Shown: in pieces, positions 43,441-51,774 of the stretch
Layout of the letters: each line of letters begins with the position of its first letter
Numbering within the stretch: position 1 is the stretch's first letter
Origin: CAWVSB01 sp046710535
Lineage (GTDB): Bacteria; Pseudomonadota; Gammaproteobacteria; Pseudomonadales; CAWVSB01
Length of the DNA stretch: 64,000 nucleotides
Assembly (NCBI GenBank): GCA_046710535.1
Contig: JBKEHH010000012.1
Coordinates: 1 to 64,000, forward strand
Direction: 5' to 3'
Program-made: the position numbers and the translations under genes
The notes under the pieces: model-generated
Database searches by the model: none
What the model was told of the DNA's origin: nothing
Seen by the model: only the letters and a program-made list of their open reading frames with translations

Positions 43441-43798
43441 ATGCCAAAACAACACACATGTCAATGCCACTGCGGCGCAGTTCAATTCACTATTGAACTA
43501 CCCAATAACAAAATAGAGCCGCTGCGCTGCAATTGCAGCTTGTGTACAAAAAAGAATGCATTGATGCAGCCAGTGCCGATAATCGCGCTAACTATTACCC
43601 ACGGCGCGGACAACTTGACTTTATATCAATGGAATAAAAAATCGCCAAACACTATTTTGCAAAACCTGCGGCATTTATACTCACCATCAACGCCGCAGCG
43701 ACCCCTCTCTTTATAGCACTAATATAGCCTGCATCAACGACATCGATTTATCTGCATATACTGAATTCACCCAAGTAGATGGAGCTTCATTGAAATAA
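43441..43798 (+). pseudogene. GFA family (glutathione-dependent formaldehyde-activating-like) protein, frameshifted
   Basis: The first frame gives CQCHCGAVQF, CNCSLC (zinc ligands) and LTLYQWNKK, then loses similarity. From about 43650 the +1 frame continues the family exactly: CKTCGIYTHHQRRSDPSLYS, then INDIDLSAY and a stop TAA at 43796. One inserted base or two lost bases between 43629 and 43650, next to an A run, explains it. The uncorrected product has 91 residues and lacks the second zinc pair. Could be a sequencing error. Confidence 0.85.
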
Positions 43799-43811
43799 CT
43801 CAGGAGAAAAA

Positions 43812-43982
43812 ATGTCACAGCAAAGCTTCATAAAAAGAAACAAGCTCTGGGCTATCTATTTTGCCTTTGTCGCGCTGGCAGTAATCTTTAAGGGCGACGA
43901 ACCGTTATTTTTCAGTAATGGGCCTTATGCGGTTGGAAAACTAGTAGTCTGGGCAATATTTTTTAGCTTTTTAGCTTTTTAG
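43812..43982 (+). CDS. small membrane protein, C-terminus cut by an 8-bp repeat
   Basis: 56 aa from ATG 43812 with CAGGAG eight bases upstream. Two hydrophobic helices flank KGDEPLFFSNGPYAVG. The frame enters the AGCTTTTT repeat and stops in its second unit. Beyond the repeat the sequence resumes as S-F-L-A-Y-S-L-Y-C-H-V-N-E-N-F-F-K-S-V-T and TAG directly before the next gene, so with one repeat unit the protein would have a further polar tail. Function unknown. Confidence 0.65.
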   Translation: MSQQSFIKRNKLWAIYFAFVALAVIFKGDEPLFFSNGPYAVGKLVVWAIFFSFLAF

Positions 43983-44057
43983 CTTTTTAGCTTTTTAGCT
44001 TTTTAGCTTTTTAGCTTTTTAGCTTTTTAGCTTTTTAGCTTTTTAGCTTTTTAGCTT
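43965..44057 (+). repeat. 11 tandem copies of AGCTTTTT plus a partial unit
   Basis: Eight-base unit, 11 complete copies (43965-44052) followed by AGCTT, with no base differences. It interrupts a small membrane-protein gene. Three units contain TAG in some frame, so any copy number above one or two truncates the upstream protein. Confidence 0.97.
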
Positions 44058-44107
44058 ACAGCTTATATTGTCATGTAAACGAAAACTTCTTTAAAAGCGT
44101 GACTTAG

Positions 44108-44311
44108 ATGACCCCCAAACTTTGGTTTCGCCAGATATCGATAGATCTTTATCTCGGGTTACTTATCACCTCCACTATCATCTATCTCAACGAGGGTTCC
44201 TTACTGTTTATGCTTTTATGGATTGTCCCCTTAGTACTTTTTGTTAACTTAGCTTTATTGCTATATCTAGCAATGAATTATGACTCATTAATAGCGCATT
44301 TTATTAGCTAG
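44108..44311 (+). CDS. small membrane protein, unknown
   Basis: 67 aa with two hydrophobic helices (IDLYLGLLITSTIIYL; MLLWIVPLVLFVNLALLLYL) and a short tail. ATG directly follows the ancestral stop of the repeat-broken gene, so the two belonged to one transcript. Not recognised. Confidence 0.6.
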   Translation: MTPKLWFRQISIDLYLGLLITSTIIYLNEGSLLFMLLWIVPLVLFVNLALLLYLAMNYDSLIAHFIS

Positions 44312-44405
44312 CAAACTTATATCGCGGCCAAACGGACCAAGATTTAAGGCATAATACGCAGCGATTATAGGTAATTAGCCTTAAACTAATAATAGGGGAA
44401 AACCC

Positions 44406-44984
44406 ATGAGTATTGAACAGGCACTGCATGAACGGAGTGAATCTAAATGTGAGCTATGTGCTGCAACTAATAACTTAGCTAGCTACAAACTACCACCTGA
44501 CTTAAGTGATACCGCCGATAACAGCATAATGGTGTGTGATAGCTGCCTAGAACAGATCAACGATCCTGCAACAACTAAGCTAAATCATTGGCGCTGCTTA
44601 AACGACAGTATGTGGAGCCAAGTACCAGCGGTACAAGTAATGACATGGCGACTACTTAACCGTATTAAAGGCGAAGGCTGGCCGGCCGACTTGTTAGAGA
44701 GGATGTATCTCGAAGACGACACCTTGAAATGGGCGCAAGCCACCGGTGAAGACTTAGACGATGACGATGTTATTAAGCATTTTGACAGTAACGGTACTAA
44801 ATTAAGTGCTGGTGACACGGTTACCTTAATCAAAGACTTAGACGTTAAAGGCACCAGCTTTGTCGCCAAACGTGGCACTGCAGTGCGCGGCATTGGTTTA
44901 GTTGGCGATAACCCAGAGCATATAGAAGGCAGAGTAAACGGTACCCGTATTGTTATTTTAACCAAGTTCGTCAAAAAATCTTAG
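44406..44984 (+). CDS. PhnA-like zinc-ribbon protein
   Basis: 192 aa. N-terminal zinc ribbon CELC ... CDSC (residues 15-47), linker, and the PhnA C-terminal SH3-like domain with DLDVKGTSFVAKRGTAVRGI and GRVNGTRIVILTKFVKK. E. coli PhnA was named for the phosphonate locus but is not needed for phosphonate use; function is unclear. ATG 44406 after GGGGAAA. Confidence 0.88.
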   Translation: MSIEQALHERSESKCELCAATNNLASYKLPPDLSDTADNSIMVCDSCLEQINDPATTKLNHWRCLNDSMWSQVPAVQVMTWRLLNRIKGEGWPADLLERMYLEDDTLKWAQATGEDLDDDDVIKHFDSNGTKLSAGDTVTLIKDLDVKGTSFVAKRGTAVRGIGLVGDNPEHIEGRVNGTRIVILTKFVKKS

Positions 44985-45064
44985 TATTGCCAACCTTGAC
45001 CTGCATACCTATTGCTATAGGCTTACAGCTAATAAAATAAATCGATAATAAGTGATGACGATTA

Positions 45065-46531
45065 ATGACAAAAGATAAAATACACCAAGTTTCTCTGCTC
45101 ACTGCACTTAGTCCCATCATCTTGTTAGTCTGTTTTTTAGCCGCTAGTATTTACACCTTTGGCGATAATTCACTTAATGGAGCCAACCAAATTTCGTTAT
45201 TATTTGCCGCTGCATTAGCGGTAGCGATTGCGGCTAAGCAGGGTAATAACTGGGAACATATTCATGACTGTATAACTGCCAGCATTAATAAAGCCATGGG
45301 CGCAATTCTTATTCTACTGATGATTGGCTCGCTATCTGGCACCTGGTTACTCAGTGGCATTGTCCCCACCATGATTTACTTCGGTCTTGAAATTCTTAAC
45401 CCACAAATATTTTTGTTTGCTAGCTGTATCATTGCGGCAATAGTATCGCTTGCAGTTGGTAGTTCATGGACCACCGCAGCCACCGTTGGTATCGCCTTGG
45501 TAGGCATTGGCAAAGCGCTAGGCATTAACGAAGGACTAGTGGCAGGTGCAATAATTTCTGGTGCCTATTTTGGTGACAAAATGTCCCCTCTGTCTGACAC
45601 AACTAACTTGGCCCCAGCAGTTGCTGGCGCTGAACTGTTTACCCATATCCGCTATTTAGCGCTCACCTCGGGGCCATCTATATTAATCACCTTAGTAATA
45701 TTTCTGCTTATCGGCTTTCAGTCTCAGACAGTGGTACAGCTTGACGAAGTCGCCAGCATGCAAAAAACTATTCAGGAAAGCTTCAACATTACTGGCTGGT
45801 TGTTTTTAGTGCCAGGGCTGGTGTTTGTGATGATTATTAGCAAAATACCTGCGCTGCCGGCAATATTTATTGGCGCAATATGCGGAGCAGTAGCTGCTAT
45901 TTTTTTCCAACCAGAGTTAATAGCCAGCGTAGCCAAAACATACGAAGGCCCTCAACAATATTTTGTTGCCATCATGACGGCATTCTTTGGCAGTATACAA
46001 ATTGCTACCGGCAATCAAATTGTCGATGACTTACTTAAATCAAAGGGCATGTACGGCATGCTAAAAACTATCTGGCTTATTTTATCTGCCATGGTGTTTG
46101 GCGGTGCCATGCAAGCTGCGGGGTTATTACAACGAATTTCAGATGCGGTTATGGAAAAAGTACATTCTGACACCGGCTTGGTCGCCGCCACCGCAGCAAC
46201 ATGCGGTCTTGCCAACGTCGCAACTCCTGACCAATACCTTTCTATTGCCGTACCCGGCAGCATGTACGCAGAAAGCTATAAAGAGAGAGGATTGGCTCCC
46301 GAAAACTTAAGCCGAACGCTTGAGGACACCGGCACGGTGACATCGGTACTGGTACCTTGGAATACCTGCGGTGCATTTCAGGCCAGCGTTTTGGGTGTAG
46401 CCACGCTAAGCTATTTACCGTTTTGTTTCTTTAATATCATCAGTCCATTTATGACCATATTATTTATGGCATTTAAGATCAAAATTGCCCGCCTTAAAAC
46501 ACCTATCGAAGAAGAACCTGCTGCCGCCTAA
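45065..46531 (+). CDS. nhaC: NhaC family Na+/H+ antiporter
   Basis: 488 aa, about 12 helices. Family marks include AVGSSWTTAATVGIALVGIG, GAIISGAYFGDKMSPLSDTTNLAPA (in part), and LEDTGTVTSVLVPWNTCG. Exchanges sodium for protons, or related organic substrates in some members. Ends four bases into the convergent reductase gene. Confidence 0.9.
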   Translation: MTKDKIHQVSLLTALSPIILLVCFLAASIYTFGDNSLNGANQISLLFAAALAVAIAAKQGNNWEHIHDCITASINKAMGAILILLMIGSLSGTWLLSGIVPTMIYFGLEILNPQIFLFASCIIAAIVSLAVGSSWTTAATVGIALVGIGKALGINEGLVAGAIISGAYFGDKMSPLSDTTNLAPAVAGAELFTHIRYLALTSGPSILITLVIFLLIGFQSQTVVQLDEVASMQKTIQESFNITGWLFLVPGLVFVMIISKIPALPAIFIGAICGAVAAIFFQPELIASVAKTYEGPQQYFVAIMTAFFGSIQIATGNQIVDDLLKSKGMYGMLKTIWLILSAMVFGGAMQAAGLLQRISDAVMEKVHSDTGLVAATAATCGLANVATPDQYLSIAVPGSMYAESYKERGLAPENLSRTLEDTGTVTSVLVPWNTCGAFQASVLGVATLSYLPFCFFNIISPFMTILFMAFKIKIARLKTPIEEEPAAA

Positions 46532-47562
46532 GCGGCAAACGGGTCTTCTACTTGTAAGCGCTGATGCATAATTGGGCTAGTCGTGGTGTATTGAAGATGT
46601 ACTTTCTTATCTGGGTTTAACTGCTCTTTAATTGCAAATGCCGCCAATGCTGCCTCGTGAAAACCGCTCAAAATTAACTTTTTCTTACCCGGATAATAAT
46701 TAATATCACCGACTGCGTACAAACCTTTAACAGAGGTTTGGAATTTTTCCGTATCAACCTTGATTTGGCTTTTGTGTAAATCTAAACCCCAGTCAGCAAT
46801 AGCTCCAAGCTTTGGCGACAAACCAAAAAATGCTAGCAAATTGTCTAATTCCAGAACTCGTGTCACGCCATCACCGCCAGTGACCTTAATTTTCTTAAGC
46901 TTGTCGTCTTCACTTTCAAAGTCAGAAACATTACCTAACAAAAACTGCATTTCATAGGCTCCACACAAAGCTTCCATCTTGGCAACACTTGCGGGCGCCG
47001 CTTTAAACTTAAGATTGCGATGAATCAATGTCACTGAGTTGGCGATTGGCTGCAGCGCTAAACTCCAATCTAAAGCAGAATCTCCACCACCAAGTACCAC
47101 CACATCTTTACCACGATACTGCTCAGCAGCTTTCACATTATAAACTAGCTGATCACCCTCAAACTGGTCTATTCCTGGGACTCGTAGACGTATGGGAGTA
47201 AATGAACCCATGCCTGCAGCAATAATTACCGCCTGAGCTAAAAATTCTTGCCCCGTATTAGTTTTAACCAAAAATTTTCCATCAGCCTGCTTCTCTAAAA
47301 AATTAACTTCTTGACCGAAATGAAAGGTAGCGTCAAATGGTGCGATTTGCTCCAACAAGCGATCGGTTAACTCCTGCGCACCAATCGCTGGACAGGCCGG
47401 AATATCGTATATGGGCTTATCAGGGTAAAGCTCACTGCATTGTCCGCCGGGCTTATCTAAAGACTCAATCACATGCGCTTTTAAGCCTAGCAGGCCCAAT
47501 TCAAAGATCTGAAACAAACCCGTTGGCCCAGCACCGATAATTACTACCTCTGCATTAATCAT
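46528..47562 (-). CDS. ferredoxin/flavodoxin--NADP+ reductase, thioredoxin-reductase-like (YumC type)
   Basis: 344 aa. FAD motif IIGAGPTGLFQ, PGGQC without the redox CxxC of thioredoxin reductase, NADP motif VVVLGGGDSALDWSL, and the C-terminal AVGDINYYPGKKKLI. This pattern defines the type 2 ferredoxin-NADP reductases. Electron transfer partner could include the P450 in this window, by inference. Divergent from a LysR gene. Confidence 0.9.
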   Translation of the reverse strand: MINAEVVIIGAGPTGLFQIFELGLLGLKAHVIESLDKPGGQCSELYPDKPIYDIPACPAIGAQELTDRLLEQIAPFDATFHFGQEVNFLEKQADGKFLVKTNTGQEFLAQAVIIAAGMGSFTPIRLRVPGIDQFEGDQLVYNVKAAEQYRGKDVVVLGGGDSALDWSLALQPIANSVTLIHRNLKFKAAPASVAKMEALCGAYEMQFLLGNVSDFESEDDKLKKIKVTGGDGVTRVLELDNLLAFFGLSPKLGAIADWGLDLHKSQIKVDTEKFQTSVKGLYAVGDINYYPGKKKLILSGFHEAALAAFAIKEQLNPDKKVHLQYTTTSPIMHQRLQVEDPFAA

Positions 47563-47673
47563 AATTAATTACTCCTAAAGTTAACCATTGAAATAACAAT
47601 AGCGCTGGGTTATAAATAAGTAAATTTGATTGTATTAATATAGTAAATCAGTTTTATAGATATAGGATTAGTC

Positions 47674-48546
47674 ATGAGAATCACATTAAAACAACTATCA
47701 GTTTTTAATGCAGTAGCAAAAATTAGCTCTGTCAGTAAAGCCGCCGATAGTATTGCTTTAAGCCAGTCTGCTACCAGCATGTCGTTGGCAGAACTGGAAA
47801 ACCAACTCGGTGCACCGCTATTTCATCGTCATGGCAAACGCTTGCAACTAAATGACTATGGCCGCTGGCTACAACCTAAAGTGCATCAACTATTACAACA
47901 AGCATTGGAGATTGAGCACAGCGCTAATAGTGAATTTCTACAAGGGCATTTAAAAATTAGCGCCAGCTCTACTATTGGTAATTACTTAGTGCCAGCCATG
48001 ATTGGTGAATTTGCCAAAACCCATCCACAAGTAGAAATAGATCTTAGCGTTGGTAATACAGAGCAAGTGATTGACGACATGCTGCATTTGCGAGCCGACA
48101 TTGGTTTAATTGAAGGTCCTTGTCACACCCAGCAACTAAGTTGTCAGCCTTGGCGTACTGACTCTCTAAAAGTATTTTGCAGGCCAGATCATCCACTGGC
48201 TAGAAAAAAGAAAATAACTGCCAATATGATGATTAATGAGTCCTGGATACTACGTGAGTCCGGATCAGGAACCCGCGAAATATTCTCCCTCGCCTGTCGC
48301 GGTGTTATGAGTAATCTAAAGGTAAAGCTAGAGTTGGGCAATAGTGAGGCTATAAAGCAAGCAGTGAAAACAGGGCTTGGCCTAGGCTGCTTGTCGGAGT
48401 TAGCGCTGGCCTCAGAAATTAAACACCAGGAACTTAAAGTACTAAACACTCCTGAGTTAAATCTCAGTAGAGAACTCAGTATTATTCAGACCAAAAACGT
48501 TCATGAAAGTATGGTGTTACAAGCATTTAAAACACATATTGGCTAG
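47674..48546 (+). CDS. LysR family transcriptional regulator
   Basis: 290 aa. N-terminal winged helix LKQLSVFNAVAKISSVSKAA with SQSATSMSLAELENQLGAPLFHR, effector domain with ISASSTIGNYLVPAMI and SGTREIF. The group resembles regulators acting next to redox or sulfur genes. It is divergent from the reductase gene, which it likely controls through the AT-rich 111-bp gap. Confidence 0.92.
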   Translation: MRITLKQLSVFNAVAKISSVSKAADSIALSQSATSMSLAELENQLGAPLFHRHGKRLQLNDYGRWLQPKVHQLLQQALEIEHSANSEFLQGHLKISASSTIGNYLVPAMIGEFAKTHPQVEIDLSVGNTEQVIDDMLHLRADIGLIEGPCHTQQLSCQPWRTDSLKVFCRPDHPLARKKKITANMMINESWILRESGSGTREIFSLACRGVMSNLKVKLELGNSEAIKQAVKTGLGLGCLSELALASEIKHQELKVLNTPELNLSRELSIIQTKNVHESMVLQAFKTHIG

Positions 48547-48547
48547 C

Positions 48548-48571
48548 AAAAAAGCCCAGCACAAGCTGGGC
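48548..48571 (-). terminator. terminator of the small heat-shock gene
   Basis: Stem GCCCAGC/GCTGGGC with ACAA loop; A6 on the plus strand gives a T run in the minus direction. A short CTTTAA tail may also stop the convergent lysR gene. Confidence 0.85.
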
Positions 48572-48595
48572 CTTTAAGATCAAGTACACTACGTT

Positions 48596-49048
48596 TTAGG
48601 CTGCGTTAGCATCAACCAAAGCGATTTTGCCGTTAATCACAATGTTTCTTGGTTTAAGCGCCTCAGGCACTTCTTTAACCAAACTTATTACTAGCAGGCC
48701 TTTATCAAGGGCAGCACCCTTAACTTCAACGTGATCAGCTAAGTTAAATTTTCTTTCAAAGGTACGGTTAGCAATACCCTTGTAAAGATACTCGCCACTG
48801 TCTTCCATACCAGCTTGCTCACCACGAATTGTCAGCACACCTTTTTCGACTTGAATGTTCAAATCAGATTCATCAAAACCGGCTAAGGCTAAAGTAACCG
48901 AATATTCATTTTCGCCAACCACCTCAATATTATATGGGGGATAACCACCAGTTGATGATTCATTTCGCATTGCAGTATCTAGCAGCGATCCAAAACGATC
49001 AAAACCTACGCTGCTGCGATATAGGGGGGATAAGTCTATTCTATTCAT
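48596..49048 (-). CDS. ibpA: IbpA-type small heat-shock protein (Hsp20)
   Basis: 150 aa ATP-independent chaperone. N-terminal IDLSPLYRSSVGFDRF as in IbpA, alpha-crystallin domain from YPPYNIEVVGENEYSVTLAL (20 residues) with YKGIANRTFERKFNLADHV, and a C-terminal anchoring tail KPRNIVING. A ROSE-like hairpin hides its ribosome site and a heat-shock-like promoter lies upstream. Confidence 0.93.
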   Translation of the reverse strand: MNRIDLSPLYRSSVGFDRFGSLLDTAMRNESSTGGYPPYNIEVVGENEYSVTLALAGFDESDLNIQVEKGVLTIRGEQAGMEDSGEYLYKGIANRTFERKFNLADHVEVKGAALDKGLLVISLVKEVPEALKPRNIVINGKIALVDANAA

Positions 49049-49052
49049 AATA

Positions 49053-49072
49053 TATTCTCCGTTGAAGCAATA
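49053..49072 (-). promoter_or_regulatory. ROSE-like RNA thermometer in the ibpA leader
   Basis: On the minus strand UAUU-G-CUUC, loop AAC, GGAG-AAUA folds into eight pairs with one bulged G; GGAG is the ribosome site, eight bases before ATG. The UUGCU side with a bulged G is the hallmark of ROSE elements that open on heating. A second element, TCTCC next to GGAGA, lies 30-40 nt upstream. Confidence 0.65.
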
Positions 49073-49121
49073 TAAATTAATGGATTGCGCCTACTCTCCG
49101 GGAGACATAAGCACTCAATTT

Positions 49122-49149
49122 ATATAAGTCCAATGAAGAAAAATTCAAG
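49122..49149 (-). promoter_or_regulatory. possible heat-shock promoter of ibpA
   Basis: Minus strand CTTGAA matches the sigma-32 -35 element, then 14 bases and ACTTATAT, a poor -10. The overlapping TTGAAT and TATAAA, 18 bases apart, could serve sigma-70 instead. Confidence 0.4.
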
Positions 49150-49177
49150 GGTTGGATAAAACTTTTTGTTTAGTAAC

Positions 49178-50935
49178 TCAACTAGCGTGGGAATCAAACT
49201 GTAATTTAGCTAAGCGCTGATACAACTCAGAACTTTGCATCAATTCGCTATGGCTACCGGTCGCCACTATCTTTCCTCTATCAAGCACAGCTATTTTATC
49301 GGCATGCAAAATAGTAGATAAACGATGGGCAATAATAATAGTCGTTCTGTTCTGCATCAGCTTTTCTAGCGCCAACTGAACTTGATGTTCGCTCTCTGCG
49401 TCCAGAGCACTGGTTGCCTCATCCAATAATAATATTCGCGGATCTTTTAATATTGCTCTGGCAATAGCGACTCGTTGACGCTGACCACCAGATAGCCTTA
49501 CACCCTGCTCACCTAGAAAACTGCCATAGCCCTCGGGCAATTTACAAATAAACTCATGAGCATAAGCCGCCCTCGCCGCAGCCTCCACCTCTTCATCCGT
49601 GGCATCAGGCTTGCCATAACGAATATTATAAGACACGTCAGCACTGAACAATGCTGGCTGCTGTGACACCACTGCTAGCTGCTGGCGTAAGTCATGAGGG
49701 TCAAACTGACGAATGTCTTCCTGCGCTAAATTAACATGGCCCGACTGCGGATCGTAAAAGCGTTGTAACAACTCAAACACAGTAGACTTACCAGCACCTG
49801 AAGGTCCAACTAAAGCTAAGCTTTTACCTTCTTCAATCAGTAAACTAAAGTCATCCAAAGCCAGTTCATCTGGCCTTGAGGGATAACAAAAATTGACTTT
49901 ATCAAAAGATAACTCGGCGGCTAAGGAAATTGGCGCAATCGCGCCTTGTGCGGGGGCCAATATTTTACTCGGAGCCTCCATCAGCTCTACCAATCTATCG
50001 GTTGCCCCTGCAGCACGCTGCAACTCACCAAATACTTCCGACAAAGTGGCCACACCGCTAGCAACAATAATCGCATAAAACACAAAAGCACCTAGATCAC
50101 CGCCACTCATATTGCCAGCTAAAACATCACGCCCACCAACCCACAGCATCGCCGACAATGCACTAAATACCAATAATATAACAACGGCGATTAACCAAGC
50201 TCGTTGCGACACTCGTCGACGCGCAACAAAAAATGCATTTTCTACTTCTTTAGCAAAAGACGACTTCTCAGTAGCCTCCTGCGTATAACTTTGTACCGTT
50301 TTAATATTCTGAATGATTTCGCCAGCATAAGTCCCGACATTGGCAATAGTGTCCTGACTTTCCCTCGACAATGTACGTACCTTTCTGCCATAAAATAAAA
50401 TAGGCACTAAAACTATAGGTACAACGCCAAGCACCATCATTGTCAATTTAAAGTTAGTCACCAGCAACATAAGCAAAGCGCCAGCCATGGTTAGCGAAGA
50501 CCGCAATGCCATTGAAACTGATGAACCAATGATCGACTGCAATAAAGTAGTATCAGTGGTTAACCGTGACATGATTTCGCCACTGCGGTTAGTTTCAAAA
50601 TAGCTAGGGTGCAAGGTGATAATATGATTAAACACTTCTAAGCGAATATCTGCACTAACGCGCTCGCCCAACCAAGACACTAAATAAAAGCGAATAAATG
50701 TGCCGATCGACATGAAAAATGCCAGCAGCACAATAAAGGCTATTGCTTTGTTTAATTGATCTTGGGAGCCACCTACAAAACCTTCATCAATTAAGATACG
50801 AACACCTTGGCCAATCGCCAAAGTAATAGCTGCAGTAAAAATCAATGCGAAACTGGCGGCAATCAACCGACCTTTATAGGGCAACAAGTAGCCAAACAAT
50901 ACAAACAGTGATGACATCTTTTTCACTTTAGCCAT
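49178..50935 (-). CDS. MsbA-like ABC exporter (fused permease and ATPase)
   Basis: 585 aa half-transporter. Six membrane helices in residues 1-320 with the coupling segment ETNRSGEIMSRLTTDT, then the nucleotide domain: Walker A GPSGAGKST, Q-loop VSQQPALF, LSGGQRQR, Walker B ILLLDEATSALD and H-loop IAHRLST. MsbA-like subfamily that often moves lipids or drugs; whether it is MsbA itself is unclear because lpxK is not adjacent. Confidence 0.92.
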   Translation of the reverse strand: MAKVKKMSSLFVLFGYLLPYKGRLIAASFALIFTAAITLAIGQGVRILIDEGFVGGSQDQLNKAIAFIVLLAFFMSIGTFIRFYLVSWLGERVSADIRLEVFNHIITLHPSYFETNRSGEIMSRLTTDTTLLQSIIGSSVSMALRSSLTMAGALLMLLVTNFKLTMMVLGVVPIVLVPILFYGRKVRTLSRESQDTIANVGTYAGEIIQNIKTVQSYTQEATEKSSFAKEVENAFFVARRRVSQRAWLIAVVILLVFSALSAMLWVGGRDVLAGNMSGGDLGAFVFYAIIVASGVATLSEVFGELQRAAGATDRLVELMEAPSKILAPAQGAIAPISLAAELSFDKVNFCYPSRPDELALDDFSLLIEEGKSLALVGPSGAGKSTVFELLQRFYDPQSGHVNLAQEDIRQFDPHDLRQQLAVVSQQPALFSADVSYNIRYGKPDATDEEVEAAARAAYAHEFICKLPEGYGSFLGEQGVRLSGGQRQRVAIARAILKDPRILLLDEATSALDAESEHQVQLALEKLMQNRTTIIIAHRLSTILHADKIAVLDRGKIVATGSHSELMQSSELYQRLAKLQFDSHAS

Positions 50936-50959
50936 AATTTTTCCTAAAGGCTGCTATCT

Positions 50960-50995
50960 AAAAAATAAAAAGGCGACACCAAATCTGGCATCGCC
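50960..50995 (-). terminator. terminator of the GGDEF gene
   Basis: Minus strand 10-bp stem GGCGATGCCA pairing with TGGTGTCGCC (two G-U wobbles), loop GATT, then T5AT6. Strong, isolating the ABC exporter gene from the GGDEF gene. Confidence 0.88.
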
Positions 50996-51017
50996 CAGTT
51001 GAGCAAGCTACTGTAAT

Positions 51018-51527
51018 TTAAGGTGCGACTTTTATCCTATTGTGGCCCGCAGATTTCGCCTCTGTTAACGCTTCATCTGCCGCTTCAATAACGCTGGATA
51101 TATCAGTTGGCTCGGCTCTAATAGCAGAGATACCAGCACTTAACGTAACATTAAAATTATCCACTGCACTGGTTTGCACTAACTTGCCAAACTCTTCCCT
51201 AATACTGTCAATTTTTTCAGCAGCTTGATGAACGCTTGTCGCGGGCATAATAATAGCGAATTTTTCATCACTATAGCGGCTACATACATCACTACTACGT
51301 AAACAAGACTGCAAGAATTCAGTAAGACGAGTGATAACAGCACCGCCGACTAGATGACCGTGGTTTTCAGTAATATGCTTAAATGAATCGATACCTATCA
51401 GCGCTAGCGCTGACAAACCGTTAGCTCGAGATACCAATTTTTGTTGTGCTTCTAGCTCTTTTTTAAAGCTCTGCGAGCTTAACAAAGCAGTCATAGGTTC
51501 TATTCCTAGCATATTACTTATTATCAT
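51018..51527 (-). CDS. GGDEF-domain protein with degenerate active site
   Basis: 169 aa, a lone GGDEF domain without sensor or transmembrane part. ALIGIDSFKHITENHGHLVG matches the substrate-binding half, but the signature loop reads S86-D-E-K-F90 in place of GG(D/E)EF, so diguanylate cyclase activity is unlikely. It may bind GTP or c-di-GMP or a partner protein. Four 11-bp repeats lie just upstream. Confidence 0.85.
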   Translation of the reverse strand: MIISNMLGIEPMTALLSSQSFKKELEAQQKLVSRANGLSALALIGIDSFKHITENHGHLVGGAVITRLTEFLQSCLRSSDVCSRYSDEKFAIIMPATSVHQAAEKIDSIREEFGKLVQTSAVDNFNVTLSAGISAIRAEPTDISSVIEAADEALTEAKSAGHNRIKVAP

Positions 51528-51558
51528 TGGGTAAACTAATTAAACAACAACCGCTAAC

Positions 51559-51610
51559 AGTAGTTCTTTAGTAGTTCTTTAGTAGTTCTTTAGTAGTTCT
51601 TTAGTAGTTT
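51559..51610 (-). repeat. 11-bp direct repeats upstream of the GGDEF gene
   Basis: Four exact copies of AGTAGTTCTTT (51559-51602) and a partial AGTAGTTT, 32 bp upstream of the start codon. One helical turn per unit would place four identical sites on the same face of the DNA. Confidence 0.95.
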
Positions 51611-51774
51611 AGCTTACTGTTTACTTGCGCAGACTGAACCTTTGTCATCATAATAACAACAGTGCGACTCTAAAAATGACGCCGCTAACACAAACTATTT
51701 ACAAGTTAGGTAGTGCCTAGTTCCGCCATTATCGCATTAAACAATAGACTATTTGGCTTGCCACCTAATGGCTA

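Noticed and set aside
43965..44057. CRISPR-like array
   Set aside because: Eight-base contiguous units without spacers are a simple tandem repeat.
44406..44984. Phosphonate utilisation locus suggested by PhnA
   Set aside because: No phnC-P genes are present, and PhnA proteins occur widely without phosphonate genes.
51559..51610. CRISPR or attachment site
   Set aside because: Contiguous 11-bp direct repeats without spacers, no integrase or cas gene nearby.
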